64,000 nt of DNA from Pontibacter oryzae (lineage in GTDB: Bacteria; Bacteroidota; Bacteroidia; Cytophagales; Hymenobacteraceae), in NCBI RefSeq assembly GCF_003576375.1, contig NZ_QWGE01000001.1:496001-560000 (forward strand), given 5' to 3'. The notes beneath the pieces are model-generated. The model was not told the DNA's origin. It saw nothing but the letters and a program-made list of their open reading frames with translations, and ran no database searches. This document shows positions 44,049 through 52,092 of the stretch, in pieces. Each line of letters opens with the position of its first letter. Position 1 is the first letter of the stretch. Made by a program: the position numbers and the translations under genes.

Positions 44049-44528
44049 TTAATCTCTTCGCTTGAGTAGTCTGCGCAAAGGCTTTAGCGCCGCAAAATTT
44101 ATGGCTGCACCTGCCACACAGTAGATACAGACTTTCTTTTGCACTGCCGTCATGTTCATCAGATACTGCGCAGCACCTACTGCCTGCCCAAGCAGCACAC
44201 CTGCCAGTGCCACATCTAACACGCGCGATTGCTTCCTAAACCTGGTTGCGGCAGTGGCCAGCCCAATGGTAGCAGTATACGCTCCAAGGCTAACCACACC
44301 GTCGGGCAGGCCTAGTATAACTGCATCCTTAGAGGAGTTCACTTTCTCCGTATCGAAGAGCTTGCCTGGCAAGTCAGGCAGTTGCCGAATGGCACCTAAC
44401 TGGAACAGCGAGATCAACCCAAAATCTACAAGGCCTAAGGTCGCTAGTGTGGCAATATCGCGGCGGCAGGATGCTGCTTCGCTGGAGTTTTCTCGTACTT
44501 CGTCTATCAAGGATTTTTCTTGTTTCAT
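44049..44528 (-). CDS. Vitamin K epoxide reductase-like membrane protein
   Basis: A 159-aa protein with four hydrophobic segments (ATLGLVDFGLISLFQLGA, VSLGAYTATIGLATAAT, VALAGVLLGQAVGAAQY, VCIYCVAGAAINFAAL). The last contains the CxxC pair CIYC, and an Asn-Ser-Ser (KVNSSKDA) lies in the loop before the second segment. This arrangement resembles the VKOR core, which oxidises quinones to form disulfides with a DsbA partner. The paired loop cysteines of full VKORs are not visible; only one Cys (SCRRD) lies near the N-terminus. It may be a diverged member or one with another role. Confidence 0.6.
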   Translation of the reverse strand: MKQEKSLIDEVRENSSEAASCRRDIATLATLGLVDFGLISLFQLGAIRQLPDLPGKLFDTEKVNSSKDAVILGLPDGVVSLGAYTATIGLATAATRFRKQSRVLDVALAGVLLGQAVGAAQYLMNMTAVQKKVCIYCVAGAAINFAALKPLRRLLKRRD

Positions 44529-44674
44529 AGCTTATGTGTATAGAGTAGCTTGTACGCAACCATACTATAGGAGTTAAGCAGGCCTACTGCCACCGCTGTT
44601 CCTATGCTTACAACTATGAGGTATTAGGCGGCGTACCTAGTTCAATAACTAACATGAAATAAAACTCATATAAT

Positions 44675-45712
44675 ATGGCAGAAGAAAACAAGCAGCACGC
44701 CTACAAAGGGGTGGCAGTAATTACAGGAGCCTCCGCAGGTTTAGGACGAGCCTGCGCCCGCGAGTTTGCAAAAAAGGGTTACGACATAGGTTTACTTGCC
44801 CGTGGGAAAGATGGTCTGGAAGGTGCAAAGCGTGAGGTGGAAGAGCTCGGCAGAAAAGCAGTTTACGTACAAGTTGATGTAGCCGATGCCGAAGCCATTG
44901 AACAAGCCGCTGTAACAATAGAGCAAGCGTTAGGCGAGATAGATGTATGGGTAAACAATGCGATGAATAGCGTTTTTAGCCCGGTTAAGGAAATGAAGCC
45001 TGACGAGTATAAACGTGTTACCGAAGTTACCTATCTGGGCCAAGTGTACGGCACGCTTTCCGCGCTAAAGCGCATGTTGCCTAAAGACAAAGGCTCTATA
45101 GTATTGGTTGGTTCAGCGCTGGCTTATAGAGGCATTCCGCTGCAATCGGCCTACTGCGGAGCTAAACATGCTATTCAGGGCTTTTACGATTCGCTACGCA
45201 CCGAGCTGATGCACGATAAGAGCAACGTAAAAGTAACCATGGTGCAGTTGCCAGCCATGAACACCACGCAATTTGGCTTCGTGAAAACCCGCTTACCAAA
45301 CAAACCACGCCCTATGGGTAAAATTTACCAGCCTGAGGTTGCCGCGGAGGTTATTGCCTATGCTGCCGAACATGAGCGCCGTGAGTACCGAGTTGGTTAT
45401 CCTACCTTACAAGCGATTATTGGAAACAAGATTGCTCCTTGGTTTGCAGATTATGTACTGGCTAAAACTGGCTTCGAAGGTCAGCAGACAGACAAGCCCG
45501 AAGATCCTAACCGCAAAAATAACCTTTGGGAGCCAATTCCGGGAGACCATGGGGCACACGGCACCTTCGATGACGAAGCCACATACTCTAGCCCTCAATC
45601 CTGGGTAAGTATGCACCGCGAGCAGGTGCTGGCAGGTGCTTTGGCCATTGGTGGTTTATTATTGGGAAGTATGCTCGCCTCTAAGCGCAAGCAAAACGGC
45701 CAGGAGGATTAA
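44675..45712 (+). CDS. SDR family oxidoreductase with C-terminal membrane anchor
   Basis: A 345-aa classical short-chain dehydrogenase. NAD(P) binding is at ITGASAGLGRACAREF, NNAMN is the structural motif, and the catalytic Ser-Tyr-Lys is in VGSALAYRGIP and QSAYCGAKHAIQG (about 155-165). An unusual extension after residue 260 (QQTDKPEDPNRKNNLWEPIP) leads to a predicted membrane helix near the end (VLAGALAIGGLLLGSMLA) and a basic tail, so the enzyme is probably held at the membrane. SDRs of this form, with the anchor, occur widely in Bacteroidota and cyanobacteria; the substrate is unknown. It may act on a lipid, given the anchor. Confidence 0.85.
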   Translation: MAEENKQHAYKGVAVITGASAGLGRACAREFAKKGYDIGLLARGKDGLEGAKREVEELGRKAVYVQVDVADAEAIEQAAVTIEQALGEIDVWVNNAMNSVFSPVKEMKPDEYKRVTEVTYLGQVYGTLSALKRMLPKDKGSIVLVGSALAYRGIPLQSAYCGAKHAIQGFYDSLRTELMHDKSNVKVTMVQLPAMNTTQFGFVKTRLPNKPRPMGKIYQPEVAAEVIAYAAEHERREYRVGYPTLQAIIGNKIAPWFADYVLAKTGFEGQQTDKPEDPNRKNNLWEPIPGDHGAHGTFDDEATYSSPQSWVSMHREQVLAGALAIGGLLLGSMLASKRKQNGQED

Positions 45713-45729
45713 CTAGCCACTTATACAAG

Positions 45730-45763
45730 AAAAGGCAGCCAAAGTAAACGTTGGCTGCCTTTT
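45730..45763. terminator. Bidirectional terminator
   Basis: Arms of 13 bases (AAAAGGCAGCCAA at 45730-45742, complement at 45751-45763) with an 8-base loop and a T-run. It separates the converging SDR and cupin genes. Confidence 0.85.
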
Positions 45764-45781
45764 TGTTTGTTATAGAATGCA

Positions 45782-46288
45782 TTAACGTCCAAAGTCGTCT
45801 TGCACGCGCACAATATCTTCTTCGTTTGATGGATTGCTGGCATCTGTATGTTGCCAGATTTCGGCCAAGATACCCCAGCTATCCAGCCCAACCAGCCTGT
45901 GGCGCTCTCCTTGCTGCAGCTTAATTTGATCGCCAGGGTACAGGGTTTTACGCTCCTGCTCCTCATCGGTAGCGCTGGTTACCACGCCAACAGTTCCTTT
46001 CACTACCTGCCATATTTCGGCACGTCGGTGGTGATACTGCCACGATAGCCTCTTTTCCGGGGCTACTACCAGAATCTTAGGGCTAAGTTTGCCTGAAATT
46101 TTCAGGTCATCTATAGAAATGCCTTTAAAGTATGTATCTGCAAAGCGTTGGGCTTGGCTCTCGTCAATCACAAAAAATCCGCCCCAAGGCCTGCTTTGAT
46201 CTTGCTTATCAATTATAAAGCCTTTTTCCTGAAGCTCTTGCTCCAGTTCACTAAAAAGCCTTGATTTAGTTTCTTCTTGCTGCACCAT
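45782..46288 (-). CDS. Cupin, mannose-6-phosphate isomerase-type
   Basis: A 168-aa cupin resembling the C-terminal isomerase domain of type II phosphomannose isomerases. RPWGGFFVIDE leads in, followed by the metal-binding segment LSWQYHHRRAEIWQVVKG (HxH...E) and the second cupin motif GDQIKLQQGERHRL. It probably interconverts fructose-6-phosphate and mannose-6-phosphate for surface sugar synthesis, but the short form may act on another sugar. The last residues (DASNPSNEEDIVRVQDDFGR) match the usual end of the family. It is transcribed alone. Confidence 0.75.
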   Translation of the reverse strand: MVQQEETKSRLFSELEQELQEKGFIIDKQDQSRPWGGFFVIDESQAQRFADTYFKGISIDDLKISGKLSPKILVVAPEKRLSWQYHHRRAEIWQVVKGTVGVVTSATDEEQERKTLYPGDQIKLQQGERHRLVGLDSWGILAEIWQHTDASNPSNEEDIVRVQDDFGR

Positions 46289-46400
46289 TTGTTTCTGTAA
46301 AGTATAGCGGTACTACCTTATTAGTTCTATCTTGAAATATAGGCATACGTAATTATTCGAGGAAGTGTACATTAAAAATTTGGTTCTAAAAAAAGAGCTT

Positions 46401-46448
46401 AATCATGAAAAATGCGACCCCGAATACAGAATCGCATTTTTCATGATT
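46401..46448. terminator. Hairpin terminator downstream of the histidine kinase gene
   Basis: Perfect 17-base arms (46401-46417, 46432-46448) with AAAAATGCGA and its complement. It lies 50 bases past the hybrid kinase stop on the minus strand. Confidence 0.7.
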
Positions 46449-46499
46449 ATGATGGTAGAACCTTTAAAGCAACTGCACCCGAAGATACAGTTTACGATT

Positions 46500-48191
46500 T
46501 TAAGCCCACTTTTTTAGTAGCACAACCAAATCACGGGTAGTGAATGGCTTGCACAAGTGGTCGTTCATGCCCGCTCCTATACTTTTTGCTATATCATCTT
46601 TAAAGGCATTAGCAGAAAAAGCGATGATAGGGCTGGTTACATTTGCACCCCGAAGCCGCGTAGCCACCTCCAGGCCATCCATGCCAGGCATCTGTATGTC
46701 CATAAATATCAGATCGAATGGCTGAGACAGCGCAATCTTGAGGGCCTCTTCACCATTTTCAGCTGTGGTTACAATTGCTCCCATGTTCTCAAGCACATCC
46801 TGCATCAGGATAATATTGATCGGGTTATCATCCACCACAAGTATCTGTTTGTTCTCAGGAAGCGTAAAGTTTTCCTCGAAGTCTTCCTCTTCTACATCCA
46901 TTGTTTCGACGCCTAAATATTTAAGTTTGACACTGAACCAAAACGTTGATCCGGTTACCTGGCCAACCACAGGGCTTGTAATACCCATGGCCCCATGCAT
47001 TAGATTTACTAGCTTTTTACTGATGGCTAACCCCAAACCAAAGCCGCCATACTTGCGCGACATAGATTGATCGGACTGCGTGAAAGAATCAAAGATAATC
47101 TCTTGCTTTTCCATTGGAATACCGATCCCTGTATCATGCACAGAAAACTTGATCTCCGCTTTGCCCTGTGCCTCATCTAAAGATACAAGATCGCAATGCA
47201 CATGTATACTTCCGGCTTCAGTAAATTTAATGGCATTGCTAATCAGATTGATCAGCACCTGATTAATGCGGGTTGGGTCCGAAACAACAACGCGTGGCAC
47301 TGCCTGGTCAAACGTGTAGCTAAAAGCTATATGCTTACTTTCGGCTAAGTACTTATAAGGCTCCAGGTGCGAGGCTATGTTTTCGCGCAGGTCAAAAGGA
47401 ATAGCCTCAATGGCAATTTTATCCTGCTCTATGCGGTGCAGGTCTAGGATATCGTTTAGTAGTTTAGTTAAGGTAGAGCCAGAAGTCCTGATTAGGTTAA
47501 CGTACTGTGCCTGCGTGGGCGTCATTTTCGTGTCTAACAGTAGCCCTGTAAACCCCATAATCCCGTTAAGGGGGGTCCGTATCTCGTGGCTCATGCTGGA
47601 CAGAAAATTGGTTTTAGCCTCGTTGGCCGCTTCCGCTTTTACCTTTGCATCGTGCAGTTCTGTTTCTTTGCGTTTCTGCTCTGTAATGTCCTTGGCAACG
47701 ATCAAAATCCCGTCTGTTTCCTGCTGGTTGTTCTTAAGATAAGACAAAGAGCAGGATGTAGGAATCTTACGGCCATCTGCGGCACCCAGCAGCAACTCCA
47801 GGTTGAGGCACTTGCCTTGGAGCTTAAACTTGGAAAACATAGCCTGCAGGCCCGGGTTATCTCTGAGCTTGAACAGTTCCATCACTGGTTTGCCAATCAG
47901 TTCCTGCTCGCGGTATCCTGTTATCTCTACAAAGGCCTCGTTCACATTCCGTATAGTACAGTCTGTGTTAAGAACCACTAGCATATCTACCACGCCTTGG
48001 TAAATGCTTTGCATAAAGTCCCTGGATACTGTAGAGTTTTTAAGCTCCTGCCCAAGCATACTTATACCAGCTATGATTGCATCTAGTTCATCGCCTGTTT
48101 CAGATATATCAAGTTGGTAGTCGAAATTGCCATTGGCAACTTCGGCTATCAGTGTAATAATCTCTTCTATTCTTTCCTTGAGAACCTTCAC
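46500..48191 (-). CDS. Cytoplasmic hybrid histidine kinase (PAS-HisKA-HATPase-REC)
   Basis: A 563-aa hybrid sensor kinase starting at a GTG. There is no membrane segment, so the signal is intracellular or enters the cell. Domains in order: HAMP-like helices (1-55), PAS (60-185, with NEAFVEITGYREQELIGKP), HisKA with phospho-acceptor His in SHEIRTPLNG (about 202), HATPase (ISNAIKFTEAG, DTGIGIP, GFGLGLAIS), and a receiver domain with phospho-acceptor Asp in FMDIQMPGMDG (about 498). No DNA-binding output domain is present, so it must pass the phosphate to another protein. It starts 36 bases after the AOS-GNAT gene and probably shares its transcript, which resembles the arrangement of the CqsA/CqsS signal system of Vibrio. 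Confidence 0.9.
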   Translation of the reverse strand: MKVLKERIEEIITLIAEVANGNFDYQLDISETGDELDAIIAGISMLGQELKNSTVSRDFMQSIYQGVVDMLVVLNTDCTIRNVNEAFVEITGYREQELIGKPVMELFKLRDNPGLQAMFSKFKLQGKCLNLELLLGAADGRKIPTSCSLSYLKNNQQETDGILIVAKDITEQKRKETELHDAKVKAEAANEAKTNFLSSMSHEIRTPLNGIMGFTGLLLDTKMTPTQAQYVNLIRTSGSTLTKLLNDILDLHRIEQDKIAIEAIPFDLRENIASHLEPYKYLAESKHIAFSYTFDQAVPRVVVSDPTRINQVLINLISNAIKFTEAGSIHVHCDLVSLDEAQGKAEIKFSVHDTGIGIPMEKQEIIFDSFTQSDQSMSRKYGGFGLGLAISKKLVNLMHGAMGITSPVVGQVTGSTFWFSVKLKYLGVETMDVEEEDFEENFTLPENKQILVVDDNPINIILMQDVLENMGAIVTTAENGEEALKIALSQPFDLIFMDIQMPGMDGLEVATRLRGANVTSPIIAFSANAFKDDIAKSIGAGMNDHLCKPFTTRDLVVLLKKWA

Positions 48192-48227
48192 GTACTATTG
48201 TTTCAACTCATTTAAACGGCTAAGCCG

Positions 48228-50669
48228 TCATTCTCTTTCAACTGCAATGGTAGCTTCCATCATTTCCATCGCAAAGTTGTCCTTAGCCTGATAGTAGCCT
48301 ACTTTAGGGTAAGGCACGGCTCCTATTCTTTTTTTCTCAATCGTAGCCGAGATTCCGAAGTTAATTTTTTGGCAGCCTAACGCGTTTGCTCTGTTTATAA
48401 CCTCAAACAATGTCTGCCTGTATACGCCATACGCCATCAGGTACTCGTAATCCATCCCAATGAGCATCGGGCTGTATACTTTATCTGCATTAATATGACA
48501 AAAGCAGACAGCCACAGGGTTTTTATTTATAGAATACTCCTCTTTTATGTACAAAACAATAAATTCCCACGCCTCGCTGTCATTTATGTTCTGAAACAGC
48601 TTTTCAGGGAAATGAAACGAATTTATCGCAAAGTTATTATTCTTTACGTTTCTAAAAAGCTTTATCGCAAAATCAAGCTCTTCCCGGGATAATTTACTTT
48701 TTGTTACAACATTATAACACTGTCTGTAACGCTTAATTTTTTGTACAAAATGACGTCTGTTTTTTTGAGAAAGCCCTTTTACATACTCTATTTCAGTTTG
48801 CTGCGTCAAGTTTTCAATCACGCAAGACTCCGGCAAATCGATTTTTACAAAACCCTGATTCACCATAAAATCATTCATTTCGGTATCATCTGCATCAAAA
48901 TCGCGCAGCAAAATGTTGCAGACCTGCTCTCTTTCCTGTTCCCTAAACATCTCTGCAAGCAAAAGCCTTATGGCTTCCTGCCAGTTGCTGCTTTCCCTGT
49001 CTAGGTACATATGGTTGCCTTCGGTAAAAAGGCTGCCCATAATCATGCCTTTTGAAGTAAGGTAATATGGATTAAGTTCGCGCTCTTTTTCGATAGCTTT
49101 GGAAACCGATGCCTGCGCAAACATATCTTCTTTGTGTAGCGCTGTCACGGTAAAGGTCATCAGGACTGTACGGCCTTGGTGGTCTGTTACCACATAGTAC
49201 CTAAAGTCCCAGTTGTTTTCTATGTCGGGGTTGTTGCTGAAAGACGCCTCCAGAAACTTCATACCTTCCCAATCGAACATTGCCCGGTGGCCAAGGTACT
49301 TGTTCCAGTTTGTTTTCGTGATGGACTCAATGGTAGTATAGACCTCGATAGCCAGCGATTTCTCCTGGGCTGCCGCTGCATTAGCTGAAACACCGGCATC
49401 TAGAGGCTTCATCTTAAATGCTTTACGTATTTTTTCGTGCGTCTGATTCGTTTCCAGTAGCGCATTGTTAAAATTGTGCTCCAGTTTCCGTACCATCATA
49501 GCAATTTCCTCAAAAGAGTTGTTCCTTGATATGGTTATCCGGATCCCGATATTTTTTGCCGGTACAGCCGGGAAGGTAGCCAGGTTTACATAGATGCCAT
49601 CGCGGAGAAGTTCCTGAACCAAGTGATTTCCCATTTCCATGGTACCGGTTCCAACAAAGAAGATCGGGCTGTTATTTTGGTGCACCAGCGGTAAGGCAGT
49701 GTTTGCGAGCAGCTCGTTAAAACAGCTAATCTTCTGTTGCAGTTCTTGCTGGTATGTGTAAATCTCGTCGCTGAGGTGAATCTTAGCCGAGGCAATGGCC
49801 GCACCTAAAGTTGCGGGCTCAATCTGTACCGAGAAAGTAAGCGGGCCGCCAAAGTTGTTTACTTTGTGGTACCATTCCTCGTTCGGAAACAGCGACAGCC
49901 CTCCGCAGGCGCCAAAGCCCTTGCCAAGGTTGGCAGTTAATATCATTTTGTGGTATAACCCATCCTCCATCTGGCTCATTACATAGCCTGTGCCATGTTT
50001 CCCGGCCCAGCTCATGCCATGCGCATCATCCACGTACAAGTATAGCTGCTCATACTTCTCAGCAAGTGCAATCATCTCTTTAATTGGTGCGTAATCACCA
50101 TACATCGAGTACACGCCATCGGCCATATACCAGATGCGGTCATGCTTGTTTCTAAGCTTCTTAATGCGGTCTTCCAGCATCTCCAGGTTGTTGTGCCGGA
50201 TCATCTCCACGGTTACACCCTGGCTCAGCATTTTTTTCACCGCTTCCTGGATACTGGCATGCGCCTGGTGGTCCAGTATGACCAGGTCAGACTGCCGGAT
50301 AATGCTGGGAATGGTTGTTAAATGCGATAAGGTGCAGTTCTTGGATATTACAACGTGAGCCTGGTACATTTCCTCAACCATTGCCTCTAACTCCCGGTAT
50401 AATGGGTTGGATATATAGGTTCTGGACATTGGAAATTGTGTGCCATAACGCTCTATGGCATTAATGGCGCCTCTTTTAACTGCTGGGTGATGCTCCAGGC
50501 CCAAATAACCACAAGTACCAAAATGCAGGACTTCTTGTCCGTTTAGTGTAAGTGACTTTCCTGTTAATTGCTGATCTTCAGCATGCAGGTGAATAATTCC
50601 TTTCTTTTTAGATACAGAAAGTACAGAATCAACCGTATCTAAAATATTGTTGTGTCTAATTTTTGCCAC
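48228..50669 (-). CDS. Alpha-oxoamine synthase fused to a GNAT/BioF2-like N-acyltransferase
   Basis: An 813-aa two-domain enzyme. Residues 1-400 are a PLP-dependent alpha-oxoamine synthase (the KBL/BioF/serine palmitoyltransferase/CqsA family): FGTCGYLGLEHHP, DHQAHASIQEA, YLYVDDAHGMSW, with the PLP Lys in ANLGKGFGACGG (about 250). Residues 445-813 form an acyl-CoA N-acyltransferase of the GNAT/BioF2 type (KNRRHFVQKIKRYRQCY, then FGISATIEKKRIGAVPYPK). The first domain would condense an amino acid with an acyl-CoA; the second would acylate the amino group, as in ceramide or sulfonolipid synthesis. This predicts a self-contained lipid or signal synthase. Substrates are not determined. A STAS-like gene diverges upstream and a hybrid kinase follows in the same operon. 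Confidence 0.85.
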   Translation of the reverse strand: MAKIRHNNILDTVDSVLSVSKKKGIIHLHAEDQQLTGKSLTLNGQEVLHFGTCGYLGLEHHPAVKRGAINAIERYGTQFPMSRTYISNPLYRELEAMVEEMYQAHVVISKNCTLSHLTTIPSIIRQSDLVILDHQAHASIQEAVKKMLSQGVTVEMIRHNNLEMLEDRIKKLRNKHDRIWYMADGVYSMYGDYAPIKEMIALAEKYEQLYLYVDDAHGMSWAGKHGTGYVMSQMEDGLYHKMILTANLGKGFGACGGLSLFPNEEWYHKVNNFGGPLTFSVQIEPATLGAAIASAKIHLSDEIYTYQQELQQKISCFNELLANTALPLVHQNNSPIFFVGTGTMEMGNHLVQELLRDGIYVNLATFPAVPAKNIGIRITISRNNSFEEIAMMVRKLEHNFNNALLETNQTHEKIRKAFKMKPLDAGVSANAAAAQEKSLAIEVYTTIESITKTNWNKYLGHRAMFDWEGMKFLEASFSNNPDIENNWDFRYYVVTDHQGRTVLMTFTVTALHKEDMFAQASVSKAIEKERELNPYYLTSKGMIMGSLFTEGNHMYLDRESSNWQEAIRLLLAEMFREQEREQVCNILLRDFDADDTEMNDFMVNQGFVKIDLPESCVIENLTQQTEIEYVKGLSQKNRRHFVQKIKRYRQCYNVVTKSKLSREELDFAIKLFRNVKNNNFAINSFHFPEKLFQNINDSEAWEFIVLYIKEEYSINKNPVAVCFCHINADKVYSPMLIGMDYEYLMAYGVYRQTLFEVINRANALGCQKINFGISATIEKKRIGAVPYPKVGYYQAKDNFAMEMMEATIAVERE

Positions 50670-50735
50670 TTATTTTTGGTATAATTGCTATTCCGATGAG
50701 GTGGAACAAGATAAGTAAAGTATTTATTCCCTTTG

Positions 50736-51137
50736 ATGAGAAATCTAGAAAAAAATAATTCTACAAAATCTTTAGAGACATCCTATGTTAAAATGTTTCT
50801 ACAAGACGGTATTCTCCATTTTTATTACAAGGAAATAGAAACCATGGACCTGGACATGGCAGTAACCTGTGTTAAAGAAAGGCTAGAGTTTACAGAGTAT
50901 AAATCCTACCCTTGCCTGGTGGACGTGATTATGCTAAAAAACTCCACAAAGGAGGCCCGTGATTATCTGGCAGTGCAGGGCAACGAGGGGATTACAGCCA
51001 ATGCCATACTTGTGAATTCTATGGCTTTTAAGATGATGGCCAATTTCTACATTATGGTCAACAAACCGCGGAACCCAACCCGTATGTTCACTGATAAGGC
51101 TAGCGCTCTGGAATGGCTGGAGCAGTTTAAGGGTTAA
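50736..51137 (+). CDS. STAS/SpoIIAA-like small protein
   Basis: A 133-aa protein starting at the ATG at 50736 (the preceding TTG is ignored). The pattern of strands and helices (MFLQDGILHFYYKEIETMDL, YPCLVDVIMLKNSTKEARDY, ANAILVNSMAFKMMANFYIM, FTDKASALEWLEQFK) is that of SpoIIAA/STAS-like proteins (DUF7793 type) common in Bacteroidota. Residues typical of an anti-sigma antagonist phosphorylation site (Asp-Ser) are not obvious. It is divergent from the AOS-GNAT gene with only 66 bases between starts, so the two probably share control; it may act in the same signalling route. Confidence 0.65.
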   Translation: MRNLEKNNSTKSLETSYVKMFLQDGILHFYYKEIETMDLDMAVTCVKERLEFTEYKSYPCLVDVIMLKNSTKEARDYLAVQGNEGITANAILVNSMAFKMMANFYIMVNKPRNPTRMFTDKASALEWLEQFKG

Positions 51138-51245
51138 GGGTTTTAAATTTTTGGCTGTTGTGATAATTACTATTACTACTTGCTAGAATAGTTGCCATAA
51201 GGCAATCAGTACTATTGCTGGTCGCTTAGAAAAGTTCTCAAAACA

Positions 51246-51282
51246 AAAAAAGCACTTCCGATTCAATCAGAAGTGCTTTTTT
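51246..51282 (-). terminator. Terminator of the tRNA(CAT) gene
   Basis: Thirteen-base arms (AAAAAAGCACTTC and complement, 51246-51258 and 51270-51282) with an 11-base loop. The minus-strand product ends in a T-run nine bases past the tRNA end. Confidence 0.75.
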
Positions 51283-51290
51283 ATTGACTG

Positions 51291-51364
51291 TGGGCCCACC
51301 TGGGCTCGAACCAGGGACCACCTGATTATGAGTCAGGTGCTCTAACCAACTGAGCTATAGGCCC
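51291..51364 (-). tRNA. tRNA with CAT anticodon (Ile2 or Met)
   Basis: A 74-base cloverleaf. GGGCCTA pairs with TGGGCCC, the anticodon loop is CTCATAA, and the T-loop is TTCGAGC. The acceptor GGGCCTA equals that usually seen in bacterial tRNA-Ile, and GACTCATAATC matches the E. coli Ile2 anticodon arm. A lysidine-modified tRNA-Ile2 is therefore more likely than elongator Met, but this is not certain. Confidence 0.85.
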
Positions 51365-51459
51365 GTTCCCTTTTTTAAGAATGTGCTTCCTTTGAATTGG
51401 GAGTGCAATTTTACATATTTGCATTCAATATATCAAATATAACTCAAATATTTTTTTCA

Positions 51460-52092
51460 GTGGATTTAGCGCAAATCAAAAATATCATCTTCGACCTGGG
51501 TGGCGTCATCATCAACATCGACTATGACAAGAGCATTCGGGAGCTGCAGAAACTATGCAAGGACAACTGCAACATTGAGTTTAGCCAGAAAGAGCAGTCA
51601 CACTTATTCGACCTTTATGAAACCGGCGCTAGCTCCAGCCAGGAGTTCCGGGACAGCCTGCGCCAAGTATATAGCATTGACGCGACTGATGAACAGATAG
51701 ACCTGGCCTGGAACGCCATGCTGCTGGATATACCAAAGGAGCGCATCGACCTGCTGCTGGAGCTTGGCAAAAAGTATCGCATTTTCCTGCTCAGCAATAC
51801 CAATGCCATCCATTTAAAGCGGTTCAATGAGATTGTGGCGCACAGCTTTACCATCCCGAGCCTCGATTCTCTGTTTGAGCGGAGTTATTACTCGCACCTG
51901 GTAGGCAAACGCAAGCCGGATACGGCAATCTTCGAGCAAATTATAGCTGAGAACGGCCTTCAAAAAAGCGAGACGCTATTTATCGATGACAGTGTGCAGC
52001 ACATCCATAGTGCCGATAAACTAGGCCTGCATACATTGCATTTGCAGGCGCCACTTACCATTAACAAGTTCTTTGCTGATGTTGCAGTCTAA
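51460..52092 (+). CDS. HAD-superfamily hydrolase (subfamily IA)
   Basis: The GTG at 51460 (VDLAQIKNIIFDLGGVIIN) gives 210 aa; the frame upstream to a TTG overlaps AT-rich promoter sequence. The HAD motifs are FDLGGVIINID (motif I, though the second Asp is replaced by Gly, as in the YihX group), LLSNTNAIH (II), GKRKPDTAIF (III, Lys) and LFIDDSVQHI (IV). YihX-type members dephosphorylate small sugar phosphates such as glucose-1-phosphate. The gene overlaps the site-2 protease start by 14 bases, so the two are coupled. Confidence 0.8.
   Translation: MDLAQIKNIIFDLGGVIINIDYDKSIRELQKLCKDNCNIEFSQKEQSHLFDLYETGASSSQEFRDSLRQVYSIDATDEQIDLAWNAMLLDIPKERIDLLLELGKKYRIFLLSNTNAIHLKRFNEIVAHSFTIPSLDSLFERSYYSHLVGKRKPDTAIFEQIIAENGLQKSETLFIDDSVQHIHSADKLGLHTLHLQAPLTINKFFADVAV

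Noticed and set aside
51397-51459. N-terminal extension of the HAD hydrolase from a TTG
   Set aside because: The added residues are hydrophobic and lie in the AT-rich region behind the tRNA; the HAD motif I begins soon after the GTG at 51460, which gives the normal length.
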